11,298 bases of DNA, taken from contig CAVEPA010000020.1 of the NCBI GenBank assembly GCA_963617485.1, forward strand, positions 1-11,298, read 5' to 3'. How positions within the stretch are numbered: the first letter of the stretch is position 1; the number at the start of each line of letters is the position of its first letter. Position numbers and translations under genes: made by a program. This DNA comes from UBA1757 sp963617485 (GTDB lineage Bacteria > Bacteroidota > Bacteroidia > Bacteroidales > UBA1402). This document shows, piece by piece, positions 1 to 7,463 of this stretch. Under the pieces are notes generated by a model, which was given only the letters and a program-made list of their open reading frames with translations, was not told where the DNA came from and did no database searches.

Positions 1-187
1 GGGGTTTAGTGCAATTCTTGTTTCTCGTTTGTTTCTTTTGCGCTTTTTCGAAAGGGATAGGCACTGACTTTCAGTCACTTGTGAGCAATCAGCAGATTAT
101 CAAGAATAAAATCATTATTATAGGTGATTGATTGTCTTGGCTGGAAGAGCTATTTTTGCGCGTCTTTTACCAAAATAGATAGGTAAT
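1..187. other. Upstream region of feoB, no gene seen
   Basis: This AT-rich stretch contains no ATG-initiated reading frame that I can support on either strand. It holds a small inverted repeat ACTGA-CTT-TCAGT at 63-75, a short CTTT-TTCG-AAAG hairpin at 43-54, an AT-rich segment with GATTATC and ATCATTATTAT at about 95-121, and a promoter-like site near 127-158. Positions 1-60 could be the 3' flank of an upstream gene, but nothing shows it. Confidence 0.5.
127..158 (+). promoter_or_regulatory. Candidate Bacteroidetes-type promoter for feoB
   Basis: The sequence TATTTTTG at 151-158 matches the Bacteroidetes -7 consensus TAnnTTTG exactly. An ATTG at 127-130, three of four bases of the -33 TTTG box, lies 20 bp upstream, within the usual spacing. 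Transcription would begin a few bases after 158, giving a short 5' leader before the ATG at 188. The -33 box is imperfect, so this is a plausible rather than firm call. Confidence 0.5.
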
Positions 188-2503
188 ATGGAAGCTGACA
201 AAACATTGGCACAGATGCCCACGGGCAGCCGTTGTATGATAGCCAAAGTACACGGACACGGAGGTTTCCGTCACCGCATACAAGAGATGGGTTTTGTAAG
301 AGGACAAGAGGTGAATGTCCTTAAGAACGCTCCCCTGCACGACCCCATCGAATACGAGATTATGGGCAGCCACGTGGCCTTGCGCCGCAGCGAAGCCGCC
401 AACATCGAAGTGCTCGACATGAGCGAGGAAGCCCATCCCGACAACCTTTACCACGGCACCATCGAGGTACACGTCCAGAAAGAGGTGGCCGACCTCAACA
501 AACAGATTACCGTCGCACTGGTGGGCAACCCCAACTGCGGCAAGACCTCGTTCTTCAACTTAGCCACCGGCATGCGCGAGAAGGTGGGCAACTACAGCGG
601 TGTCACGGTCGATTCCAAAATGGCCACTGTCCACCACAAGGGCTACACCATCCGCATTGTGGACCTGCCCGGCACCTATTCCCTTACCGAATACAGCCCC
701 GAAGAACTCTACGTACGCCAGTATATTTCCGAAGAGCATCCCGATATGGTGCTGAACATCGTCGATGCGGGCAATCTTGAGCGCAACCTTTTCCTCACCA
801 CCCAGCTTATCGACATGAACCCGCGCATGATTATGGCCCTGAACATGTACGACGAGCTGCAAAAATCGGGCGACAAGCTCGACTACCAAAGCCTTTCGCA
901 GATGTTGGGCTTCCCCATCATCCCCACTGTTTCCAAATCGGGCCAGGGTATTGACGAAGTGTTGGATGCCATCATCAAGGTTTATACCGACGACGAAGGA
1001 CAGTACACCAAGCATATCCACATCAACTACGGCGAAGAGTGCGAACAGGCCATCGCCAAGGTGCGCGAACAGCTGGCCAAAGAAGACAGCATCAAAGGAC
1101 GTTTCCACGGACGCTATATCGCGCTGAAGCTTATCGAGAACGACAAGCACATGCACCAGCTGCTGGCCCAGAGCAGTTATTATCCTGCCATCAAAGAGGC
1201 CGCCGACCGCGCCCGCAAAGATTTGGAAGCCAGCTACCACGACGATATTTCCAGCATCATCAGCGATTTGAAGTTCGGCTTTATCCGTGGTGCGCTCAAA
1301 GAGTGTATGGAGCACAACACCGACGACAAGCGCAAACTGATGTATGCCCTCGACACGGTGCTCACCAACAAATGGCTGGGCTTTCCCGTGCTGATTATCT
1401 TCCTTTGGCTGATGTTCCAAACCACCTTCACACTGGGTGCCTATCCACAGGAATGGCTGGAGAACGGTATCGCGGCCCTGGGCGCTTGGATAGGCCGCAT
1501 TATGCCCGACGGCATGCTCAAAGACCTGATTGTGGACGGCATTATCGCCGGTGTGGGCGGCGTGCTGGTATTCTTGCCCAATATCATCATCCTGTTTCTG
1601 TTCATTTCCTTTTTGGAAGACAGCGGCTATATGGCACGCGCGGCCTTTATCATGGACAAGTTGATGCACAAGATAGGCCTGCACGGCAAATCCTTCATTC
1701 CCTACATCATCGGCTTCGGCTGTAGCGTTCCCGCCATTATGGCCACGCGCACCCTCGAAAACCGCAAAGACAGGCTGCTGACCGTACTTACCGTGCCTTT
1801 CGTTTCGTGTTCGGCCCGGCTTCCGGTTTACCTGCTGCTTATCTCGGCCTTCTTCAACCAACATCAAGGGCTGGTGTTGCTGAGCATCTATCTTATTGGC
1901 ATTATCGTGGCCATTCTCACCGCCTTGTTGCTCGAGAAAGTAGCCTTCAAGAACGAGAACGACCACTTTGTGATGGAGCTGCCGCCCTACCGCATGCCAA
2001 CGCTGCGCAACATCCTTATCCACATGTGGGAAAAATCGGTGCAGTACCTCAAGAAAATGGGTACCATCATCCTGTTCGCCTCCATTATCATCTGGGCGCT
2101 GGGCTACTTCCCGCAGTCGCATCAGGACGACCCTATGGTGCAGATGGAACAGTCGTATATCGGACAATTGGGCCAGGCCATAGAACCGGCGGTCAAGCCG
2201 CTGGGCTTCGATTGGAAAATGGGTGTCAGTCTGCTTACCGGCCTGGCTGCCAAAGAGGTAGTGGTTTCAACCATGGGCATCCTCTACGAAGGCGAAGAAA
2301 GCATCAGTGCTGCCGCCGACTTCACGCCGCTGGTGGCCTACGGCTTTATGATATTCATCCTGCTCTACTTCCCCTGCATTGCCACCATAACGGCCATTGG
2401 CAAGGAAATAGGCGGCAAATGGGCACTGTTCTCGGCCTTCTACCAAACAGGTATAGCTTGGCTGGTGAGCATGGCCATCTTCCAGATTGGCAGTCTGTTC
2501 TAA
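188..2503 (+). CDS. feoB: Ferrous iron transporter FeoB with fused N-terminal FeoA domain
   Basis: A 771-residue inner-membrane Fe(II) uptake protein. Residues about 5-75 form a FeoA-like SH3-fold domain, including the HRIQEMGFVRGQEV stretch typical of that family. A G-protein domain follows with G1 GNPNCGKT (113-120), G3 DLPG (159-162) and G4 NMYD (219-222). A soluble helical linker comes next, then by eye about ten hydrophobic segments from residue 395 to 769. The two FeoB Gate/core Cys motifs are present: GFGCSVPA (509-516, C512) and PFVSCSARLP (537-546, C541). Separate FeoA and FeoB are the commoner arrangement; the fusion accounts for the length above 700 residues and is known in Bacteroidetes. 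The ATG at 188 is the first start and keeps the whole FeoA domain. The small Cys-rich gene follows after 21 bp, indicating a feo operon. No truncation or missing motif was seen. Confidence 0.96.
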   Translation: MEADKTLAQMPTGSRCMIAKVHGHGGFRHRIQEMGFVRGQEVNVLKNAPLHDPIEYEIMGSHVALRRSEAANIEVLDMSEEAHPDNLYHGTIEVHVQKEVADLNKQITVALVGNPNCGKTSFFNLATGMREKVGNYSGVTVDSKMATVHHKGYTIRIVDLPGTYSLTEYSPEELYVRQYISEEHPDMVLNIVDAGNLERNLFLTTQLIDMNPRMIMALNMYDELQKSGDKLDYQSLSQMLGFPIIPTVSKSGQGIDEVLDAIIKVYTDDEGQYTKHIHINYGEECEQAIAKVREQLAKEDSIKGRFHGRYIALKLIENDKHMHQLLAQSSYYPAIKEAADRARKDLEASYHDDISSIISDLKFGFIRGALKECMEHNTDDKRKLMYALDTVLTNKWLGFPVLIIFLWLMFQTTFTLGAYPQEWLENGIAALGAWIGRIMPDGMLKDLIVDGIIAGVGGVLVFLPNIIILFLFISFLEDSGYMARAAFIMDKLMHKIGLHGKSFIPYIIGFGCSVPAIMATRTLENRKDRLLTVLTVPFVSCSARLPVYLLLISAFFNQHQGLVLLSIYLIGIIVAILTALLLEKVAFKNENDHFVMELPPYRMPTLRNILIHMWEKSVQYLKKMGTIILFASIIIWALGYFPQSHQDDPMVQMEQSYIGQLGQAIEPAVKPLGFDWKMGVSLLTGLAAKEVVVSTMGILYEGEESISAAADFTPLVAYGFMIFILLYFPCIATITAIGKEIGGKWALFSAFYQTGIAWLVSMAIFQIGSLF

Positions 2504-2524
2504 GTGAATATAGATTAAATCGCC

Positions 2525-2749
2525 ATGATACAAGCCGTTATCACCTACATCATTATAGCCTTGTCGGTGGTGGGCCTCTGCTGGTTCACCTTCGGCAAGC
2601 GGATGTATTACCGTAAACGCAGCCAGCATCCTTGCCTCTACTGCGACGATGCGGCCAACTGCCCTTTACACAAAAGTCTTACGAATGCGCCAGCAGGTCA
2701 TCGGCAATGCGCTTGCGGCAATAGTCACAAAGGCTCTGGTTGTCATTGA
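2525..2749 (+). CDS. Small FeoB-associated Cys-rich membrane protein
   Basis: A 74-residue protein encoded 21 bp after feoB. Residues 3-23 form one hydrophobic membrane segment, followed by a basic stretch (GKRMYYRKRS) and a Cys cluster, C37-x2-C40-x5-C46-P. This is the usual layout of the FeoB-associated Cys-rich membrane proteins found behind feoB in Bacteroidetes. Their role is not settled; help with iron delivery or with FeoB assembly has been suggested. The last 23 residues (52-74) lie antisense to the 3' end of the acyltransferase gene and add a second Cys/His-rich patch (C62, C64, C73, H74). That tail is longer than I would expect for the family, so it may be a recent extension caused by loss of an earlier stop. 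The gene itself is well supported by its position and its N-terminal 50 residues. Confidence 0.8.
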   Translation: MIQAVITYIIIALSVVGLCWFTFGKRMYYRKRSQHPCLYCDDAANCPLHKSLTNAPAGHRQCACGNSHKGSGCH

Positions 2750-3494
2750 AACTACCCGCCTCCACCAGCTCCACAAAGCGGAACTGCACATGGGTGGTGC
2801 GCCACAACTGCTTCTTTTCCACATTCTTGGCACCATCGGTAACGGCAATCAGCACCGGCACATTGGCCTTGATAGGCACGCGAAAACTGCCCACGTGGAA
2901 AGGCAACAGTAGCTCGTCGGTGTTGTTGCGGTGGCCTTCGGGATAGATTCCGATGGAATAGTTGCGGCGGGTTAGCATCTCGGTGGCCTTGGCCATGGTC
3001 AGCAAGGCATGGCGGTTGTTGTCGCGGTCGATGGGCAGGAAAAGGTTACGATGGATGATGCGGCCCAGCAGGGGCATGGCAAAGTTCTCGGGTTTGGAGA
3101 TAAAGGCAAAGCGCCGGTCGTGCAAGAACATATAGGTGATCATCGGGTCGAAGATAGACTGATGGTTGCCCACCAGATAGAAACTGCCTTCGCGAGGCAC
3201 TATTTCCTTGCCGCTCACATGAATACGCAATTTGAAGAAGATGCAGAGTATCTCTATCATGCGCGTCTGCACCCAAGCATAGAAGGGGCTGCGCTCGCGG
3301 TATTCCTTCTTTTTCGTCACAAACAGACCCGTCAAGCCCAGCAAGCCGAAGTACAGTACTTGAAACAGGTAGAAAGACACCAGACCAACCGCCGGCAATA
3401 CCAGCAACCACCAGCTTAAACGGCCAATCCAGCAAAAAGCCACCAGCAGACAAAGGGCTAGCGCCGACAGTATGATGACAACAAAGCTAAACAT
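2679..3494 (-). CDS. plsC: PlsC-type 1-acylglycerol-3-phosphate acyltransferase
   Basis: A 271-residue membrane-bound acyltransferase, probably adding an acyl chain to lysophosphatidic acid or a related lipid. Two hydrophobic segments (about 1-22 and 27-59) anchor it. The catalytic HX4D motif is NHQSIFD, with H111 and D116. The substrate-binding motif FPEGTR appears as YPEGHRN at 184-190. The start chosen is the ATG at 3494, not the far upstream ATG at 3614, because the extra 40 residues do not resemble the family and would overlap the lipid kinase by 128 bp. With the chosen start the overlap is 8 bp, typical of translational coupling. The 3' end overlaps the convergent Cys-rich gene by 71 bp. 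The exact acyl acceptor cannot be read from sequence. Confidence 0.88.
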   Translation of the reverse strand: MFSFVVIILSALALCLLVAFCWIGRLSWWLLVLPAVGLVSFYLFQVLYFGLLGLTGLFVTKKKEYRERSPFYAWVQTRMIEILCIFFKLRIHVSGKEIVPREGSFYLVGNHQSIFDPMITYMFLHDRRFAFISKPENFAMPLLGRIIHRNLFLPIDRDNNRHALLTMAKATEMLTRRNYSIGIYPEGHRNNTDELLLPFHVGSFRVPIKANVPVLIAVTDGAKNVEKKQLWRTTHVQFRFVELVEAGSFNDNQSLCDYCRKRIADDLLAHS

Positions 3495-4386
3495 GTCTTC
3501 GGGGAATGATAAAGGGTACGGCTTTTTCGAGCAAATCGATATCGAAATGACTGCCTTGACGCATTTCGCCATCCAGACAGATTTCCATGCCGGCCGGAGC
3601 CTCCAGCTCCACATGCTTCACCTGACGATAGGAAAGTATCTTCAGAAATTTGGGGTTGTCCAGATGTTCGCCCCGCGTGTAGTAAGGCAGCAGCTTTAGA
3701 AAAGTGAATACCGAAATGGGATGCACCAGGCAGAGGTCTATCAGGCCGTCGTCGTTCTTGGCACGGGGAGCGCAGAAATATTCGCCGCCCACGTAATGGC
3801 AATTGGCCAGCGTGCAGAGCAGGATATCCTTGCCCCGGTTCAGACATTCGCCATCGGCCGTTACACGGATGGGGTTGCGCATACTGTGCAGGAGCGCCGA
3901 CATCACACCACGGCGGTAAGGCCATTTGCAGCCCTTGGCCGAGAGTCGGTTGGCCACGCTGCACACATGGGCATCGAAACCGAAGTTGCAGACATTCAGC
4001 GAATAATACTGGTTTACTTTCAGCACATCAATCTTGTGTACCTCACCGGCCAGCAGGTCGCCAAGCGAGCAGAAATCGCAGCCGGGGTAATACTTCACGA
4101 AATCGTTGCCGCTGCCATAAGCCATCACGGCCAAACACTTGTTGTCGTAGCCCACCATACCGCTCACCACTTCGTTGATGGTGCCGTCGCCGCCACAAGC
4201 CACAAAACAAGTCGCTTCATCGGGATGGCTTTCGCAATACTCCTTGACATAACGGGTGGCATCCTCGGGACAGGATGTGTGGAACAAACTGTAATCGAAA
4301 GCAGGAAGGGCTGCTAACTGGTCTAGCAGATGCTTTTGAATGTGATTCTTGTCTTCCCTTGCATTGATAACGAAACAATATTTCAT
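3487..4386 (-). CDS. Diacylglycerol kinase-family lipid kinase (YegS/DgkB-like)
   Basis: A 299-residue soluble or membrane-associated lipid kinase, near the usual length for the family. The nucleotide-binding motif GGDGTINEV is at 65-73 and the second glycine-rich motif GSGNDF at 91-96. DDGLID in the C-terminal half and a final LDGE segment are also family features. It would phosphorylate diacylglycerol or another lipid alcohol. Bacteroidetes make sphingolipids, so a sphingoid or ceramide-like substrate is possible but not shown by the sequence. It starts 19 bp after the phosphatase stop and overlaps plsC by 8 bp, so the two lipid enzymes are probably made together and could convert a lipid alcohol to its phosphate and handle its acylation. 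A strong Shine-Dalgarno-like AAGGAGGA lies just before its ATG. Confidence 0.9.
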   Translation of the reverse strand: MKYCFVINAREDKNHIQKHLLDQLAALPAFDYSLFHTSCPEDATRYVKEYCESHPDEATCFVACGGDGTINEVVSGMVGYDNKCLAVMAYGSGNDFVKYYPGCDFCSLGDLLAGEVHKIDVLKVNQYYSLNVCNFGFDAHVCSVANRLSAKGCKWPYRRGVMSALLHSMRNPIRVTADGECLNRGKDILLCTLANCHYVGGEYFCAPRAKNDDGLIDLCLVHPISVFTFLKLLPYYTRGEHLDNPKFLKILSYRQVKHVELEAPAGMEICLDGEMRQGSHFDIDLLEKAVPFIIPRRHV

Positions 4387-4390
4387 GATT

Positions 4391-4398
4391 TCCTCCTT
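4391..4398 (-). promoter_or_regulatory. Strong Shine-Dalgarno sequence before the lipid kinase
   Basis: Read on the minus strand, AAGGAGGA ends 4 nt before the ATG at 4386, a near-perfect anti-16S match. It supports this start. It is notable because Bacteroidetes genes mostly lack Shine-Dalgarno sites, and the neighbouring genes here show none as strong. Confidence 0.65.
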
Positions 4399-4405
4399 GG
4401 TTATT

Positions 4406-4867
4406 CTACTTTTTGTCTGCGGTCAAAGCCTTGAGCAGACCTTGGCAAGATTCGTTCACCTGCTGCCAAGTAAGGCAAAAATCGCGGGTGAACCAGGGGT
4501 CGGCAATCTCGCCGGGATGGTCGGTGTACGAGAGCAGTAGATGCACCTTATGCTCGGGGTCATCGCCCACGAAACGCGGCAACAGGCGCATGTTCAGCTG
4601 GTCCATGGCGAGAATGTAGTCGTAAGACGCATAGTCGGCCGCCGTCATCTGACGTGCGGTCTTGCCCTTGCAGCTGATGCCATGCTCGGCCAGCAGCTCG
4701 CGCACCGGCGGATACACGGGATTGCCGATTTCTTCGTCGCTGATGGCGGCCGAATCGACCTGAAAATCGTCTTTCAATCCGGCACGGCGCAACATATCCT
4801 TCATCACGAACTCGGCCATGGGGCTGCGGCAGATATTCCCGTAACAGACAAAGAGTAGCTTTATCAT
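4406..4867 (-). CDS. Low-molecular-weight protein tyrosine phosphatase
   Basis: A 153-residue cytoplasmic phosphatase of the LMW-PTP family, at the normal family length. The N-terminal P-loop CX5R is CYGNICRS, with nucleophile C8 and R14, directly after the first beta strand (IKLLFV). The general-acid loop is DPWF, with D123. Such enzymes remove phosphate from tyrosines, for example on bacterial tyrosine kinases controlling capsule export, or act on arginine phosphate in some Gram-positives; the target here is unknown. It begins 33 bp after thrC and ends 19 bp before the lipid kinase, so it reads as part of the same transcript, though it has no obvious link to threonine synthesis. ATG at 4867 places the P-loop at the expected distance from the N-terminus. 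Confidence 0.93.
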   Translation of the reverse strand: MIKLLFVCYGNICRSPMAEFVMKDMLRRAGLKDDFQVDSAAISDEEIGNPVYPPVRELLAEHGISCKGKTARQMTAADYASYDYILAMDQLNMRLLPRFVGDDPEHKVHLLLSYTDHPGEIADPWFTRDFCLTWQQVNESCQGLLKALTADKK

Positions 4868-4900
4868 CCTATATGTTGTTCTTTATGATTCAAACACTTA

Positions 4901-6205
4901 CTACGCTTGCATCAAGAAAGCCTTGAAGTCGGCGAAATCCTTGCTCATGGGCAGCGACTGTTTCTCGCCCTGCATAAAGGCCTGCAACTTGGCGGGAACC
5001 TTCACTTCGCAGCCGATAATATCCTCGACAGTCTGCTTGAATTTGGCCGGATGGGCCGTTTCCAGGAAAATACCGCATTCGCCCGCTTGCAAGCCTTCGC
5101 TCAAGGCGCGATAGCCACAAGCACCGTGCGGGTCGAGCAAATAGCCTTCTTTTTGGAAGACCTTGCGCAGCGTTTCGGCAATCTGGTCATTGTTGTAAGT
5201 AGCTCCGCTCACATGCCGGCATACCGTAGCGTGCGAATGGCCGTAAAGGTCTAGCACACGGGCAAAGTTGCTGGGGTCGCCCACGTCCATGGCATTGGCA
5301 ATGGTGGCCACCGAAGGCCTCGGGTGATATTGGCCCGTCTGCAAGTATTGGTAGAAAATGTCGTTGGCATTGTTGGCGGCGATAAAGCGCTTCACAGGCA
5401 AGCCCATCGCCTGAGCGAAAAATCCCGCCGTGATATTGCCGAAATTGCCCGAAGGCACGCAGAAAACCAGTTCCTTGTCGTCCAGACCCAGACGTTTCCA
5501 CTGGGCATAGGCATGGAAATAGTAGAACGCCTGCGGCAGAAAACGGGCCACGTTGATGGAATTGGCCGAGCTCAAGTTCATGTGCGCGTTGAGTTCGCCG
5601 TCCATAAAGGCCGATTTGACCAAAGCCTGACAATCGTCGAAAGTACCGTCCACTTCCAAGGCGGTGATGTTGCGACCCAGCGTGGTGAACTGCTTTTCCT
5701 GGATGGCGCTCACCAGACCCTTGGGATAAAGCACGAACACGCGGATGCCGTCCACGCCCAAAAAGCCGTTGGCCACCGCACTGCCCGTATCGCCCGAAGT
5801 GGCTACCAGCACGTTCACCTCACTCTGGCCCTGCTTGCGGATAAAGTAAGCCAGCAGACGGGCCATGAAACGCGCCCCCACATCCTTGAAAGCCAAGGTG
5901 GGACCATGGAAAAGTTCCAAACTGTAGATATGCTCGCTCACCTTTACGACAGGCGTGTCGAAACTCAGGGTATCGTAAACAATTTCCTTGAGCACATCCT
6001 TTTCGATATCTTCACCGAAGAAGGCCTGAGCCACTTCGAAAGCTATTTCCTGAAAGCTCAGATCTTGTATATGTTCAAAAAACGCGGCAGGCAAAACCTT
6101 GATGCGCTCGGGCATATACAGGCCCTTGTCGGGAGCCAAGCCCTTTACCACCGCCTCTTGCAGCGAGGCCAAGGGTGCTTTTTTATTGGTACTGTAATAT
6201 TTCAT
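4901..6205 (-). CDS. thrC: Threonine synthase
   Basis: A 434-residue PLP enzyme converting O-phosphohomoserine to threonine, the last step of threonine synthesis. The N-terminus (MKYYSTNKKAPLASLQEAV) is typical of the longer bacterial ThrC class. The PLP lysine is K107 in LAFKDVGARF, preceded by the HGPT segment. A Ser/Asn-rich SSANSIN stretch and the PLP-phosphate loop GNFGNITAG follow in order, and the C-terminal domain is complete. It is third in the thr operon, 23 bp after the apgM-like gene. The motifs are intact and the length normal, so activity is expected. Its substrate requires a homoserine kinase, yet no thrB homologue is encoded here, which bears on the role of the gene before it. 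Confidence 0.96.
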   Translation of the reverse strand: MKYYSTNKKAPLASLQEAVVKGLAPDKGLYMPERIKVLPAAFFEHIQDLSFQEIAFEVAQAFFGEDIEKDVLKEIVYDTLSFDTPVVKVSEHIYSLELFHGPTLAFKDVGARFMARLLAYFIRKQGQSEVNVLVATSGDTGSAVANGFLGVDGIRVFVLYPKGLVSAIQEKQFTTLGRNITALEVDGTFDDCQALVKSAFMDGELNAHMNLSSANSINVARFLPQAFYYFHAYAQWKRLGLDDKELVFCVPSGNFGNITAGFFAQAMGLPVKRFIAANNANDIFYQYLQTGQYHPRPSVATIANAMDVGDPSNFARVLDLYGHSHATVCRHVSGATYNNDQIAETLRKVFQKEGYLLDPHGACGYRALSEGLQAGECGIFLETAHPAKFKQTVEDIIGCEVKVPAKLQAFMQGEKQSLPMSKDFADFKAFLMQA

Positions 6206-6228
6206 ATACGATGTTAGTCAATGGTTGG

Positions 6229-7461
6229 TCAGATGGAAAACAGACGTTGCATAAAATCGGGCCCCTGCAAGATGCCGTAAGAACCCGTCATCACGGCCAG
6301 TTCGTCGAAGCACTGCACCTTGTCGGGCACGCTGCCCTTGGTGCACGCACGGGCGGCTTGGTTGCGCCAGATAAGGAAAGGCACCGGCTGGGCCACGTGG
6401 GTCTTCAGACGGCAATAGGTAGGATGGTCGGGCAAAACGGCGATGCTCACCGGCTCGTTCCACGACGTTACTTCCTTGAATATCGGTTCAAGGAGGCGAT
6501 GGTCGAGATACTCGATGGTTTTGAGCTTGAGGTCCACATCACCTTCGTGGCTGGCCTCGTCCGACGCCTCCACATGCACGAACACGAAGTCCTTGTCGCG
6601 GAGGGCCTCAATGGCAGCCTGGGCCTTGCCCTCGTAATTGGTGTCGTAAAGACCCGTAGCGCCCGGCACATCGATGCTTTCCAGACCGGCGTACACGCCT
6701 ATGCCTTTGATAAGGTCTACGGCCGAAATAACCGCACCCGTCTTCATGGGATAGAGCTCGCTGAGCGGCGGCATACAGGGACGATAGCCCGGCGACCAAG
6801 GCCAGATGGAGTTGGCCATATCCTTGCCCGCAGCCTTGCGAGCCTGGTTGACGGGATGTAGCGGCAGAATCTCCTGCGAACGCAGTATCAAACGGTTGAT
6901 GGCATCGGCAGTGGCTTGGGCCTGCGGTTCGAGTGCGCGCACCATCACTTGGGCACAGGGCGTTCCCGGCACATCGTGGGGAGGCGTACACTGCAAGTGC
7001 TTGTCACCACCCTGCATCAGCAGCAAATGGCGGTACGACACACCGGCTTCGAAGCGGACGCTCTCGCTGCCGAGCTCATGGTTGAGGTAAGCTATCAGCT
7101 GGGCCGCTTCCTGCGAAGAAATATGCCCGGCCGAATGGTTTTTGATACAGCCGTTTTCCACGCAAATAAGGTTGCAACGGGCAGCCATCCAGCCTTGGGG
7201 AATCTCTACGCCCATACTGGCGGCTTCCAGCGAGCCACGGCCCTCGAACTGGGAATGGACATCATAGCCCAAAAGGGTCATATTGGCAATCTCGCTGCCG
7301 GGAGCAAAGCCTTCAGGCACCGTCACCAAACCGCCACAGCGGCCTTCGCGGGCCATAAAGTCCATCACGGGAGTATGGGCCGCCTGCAAAGGCGTCAAGC
7401 CATCGAGCGCCTCTATGGGCTCGTCGGCCATGCCATCTCCCAGCACTATCATGTATTTCAT
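6229..7461 (-). CDS. apgM: COG3635-type phosphoglycerate mutase, likely functional homoserine kinase substitute
   Basis: A 410-residue member of the alkaline phosphatase superfamily, resembling archaeal-type cofactor-independent phosphoglycerate mutase. Metal-ligand D9 sits in VLGDGMADEP. The presumed nucleophile S56 lies in PGSEIANMTLLGYD, and the second metal site is D345-H346 in PDHPTYCRLKTH. Family annotation would give 2- to 3-phosphoglycerate isomerisation. However, it lies between thrA and thrC, 2 bp after the thrA stop, where homoserine kinase is needed, and Bacteroidetes proteins in this position have been proposed to replace ThrB. I infer a homoserine-phosphorylating role from context; the sequence alone does not separate the two activities. 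Start at 7461 is the only ATG that keeps the first strand and D9. Confidence 0.9.
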   Translation of the reverse strand: MKYMIVLGDGMADEPIEALDGLTPLQAAHTPVMDFMAREGRCGGLVTVPEGFAPGSEIANMTLLGYDVHSQFEGRGSLEAASMGVEIPQGWMAARCNLICVENGCIKNHSAGHISSQEAAQLIAYLNHELGSESVRFEAGVSYRHLLLMQGGDKHLQCTPPHDVPGTPCAQVMVRALEPQAQATADAINRLILRSQEILPLHPVNQARKAAGKDMANSIWPWSPGYRPCMPPLSELYPMKTGAVISAVDLIKGIGVYAGLESIDVPGATGLYDTNYEGKAQAAIEALRDKDFVFVHVEASDEASHEGDVDLKLKTIEYLDHRLLEPIFKEVTSWNEPVSIAVLPDHPTYCRLKTHVAQPVPFLIWRNQAARACTKGSVPDKVQCFDELAVMTGSYGILQGPDFMQRLFSI

Positions 7462-7463
7462 CT

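Noticed and set aside
43..54. CTTT-TTCG-AAAG hairpin as a terminator of an upstream gene
   Set aside because: The stem is only 4 weak base pairs and no T-run follows it; no upstream gene is visible.
560..2167. 535-codon open frame on the minus strand antisense to feoB
   Set aside because: No family resemblance; its length is explained by codon bias in feoB, whose motifs are intact on the other strand.
3495..3614. Upstream ATG at 3614 extending plsC by 40 residues
   Set aside because: The extension does not resemble acyltransferases and lies inside the lipid kinase gene; the ATG at 3494 begins a clean hydrophobic anchor and gives an 8-bp coupling overlap.
5324..6217. 297-codon open frame antisense to thrC
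   Set aside because: No recognisable domain or start context; thrC on the minus strand has all its expected motifs.
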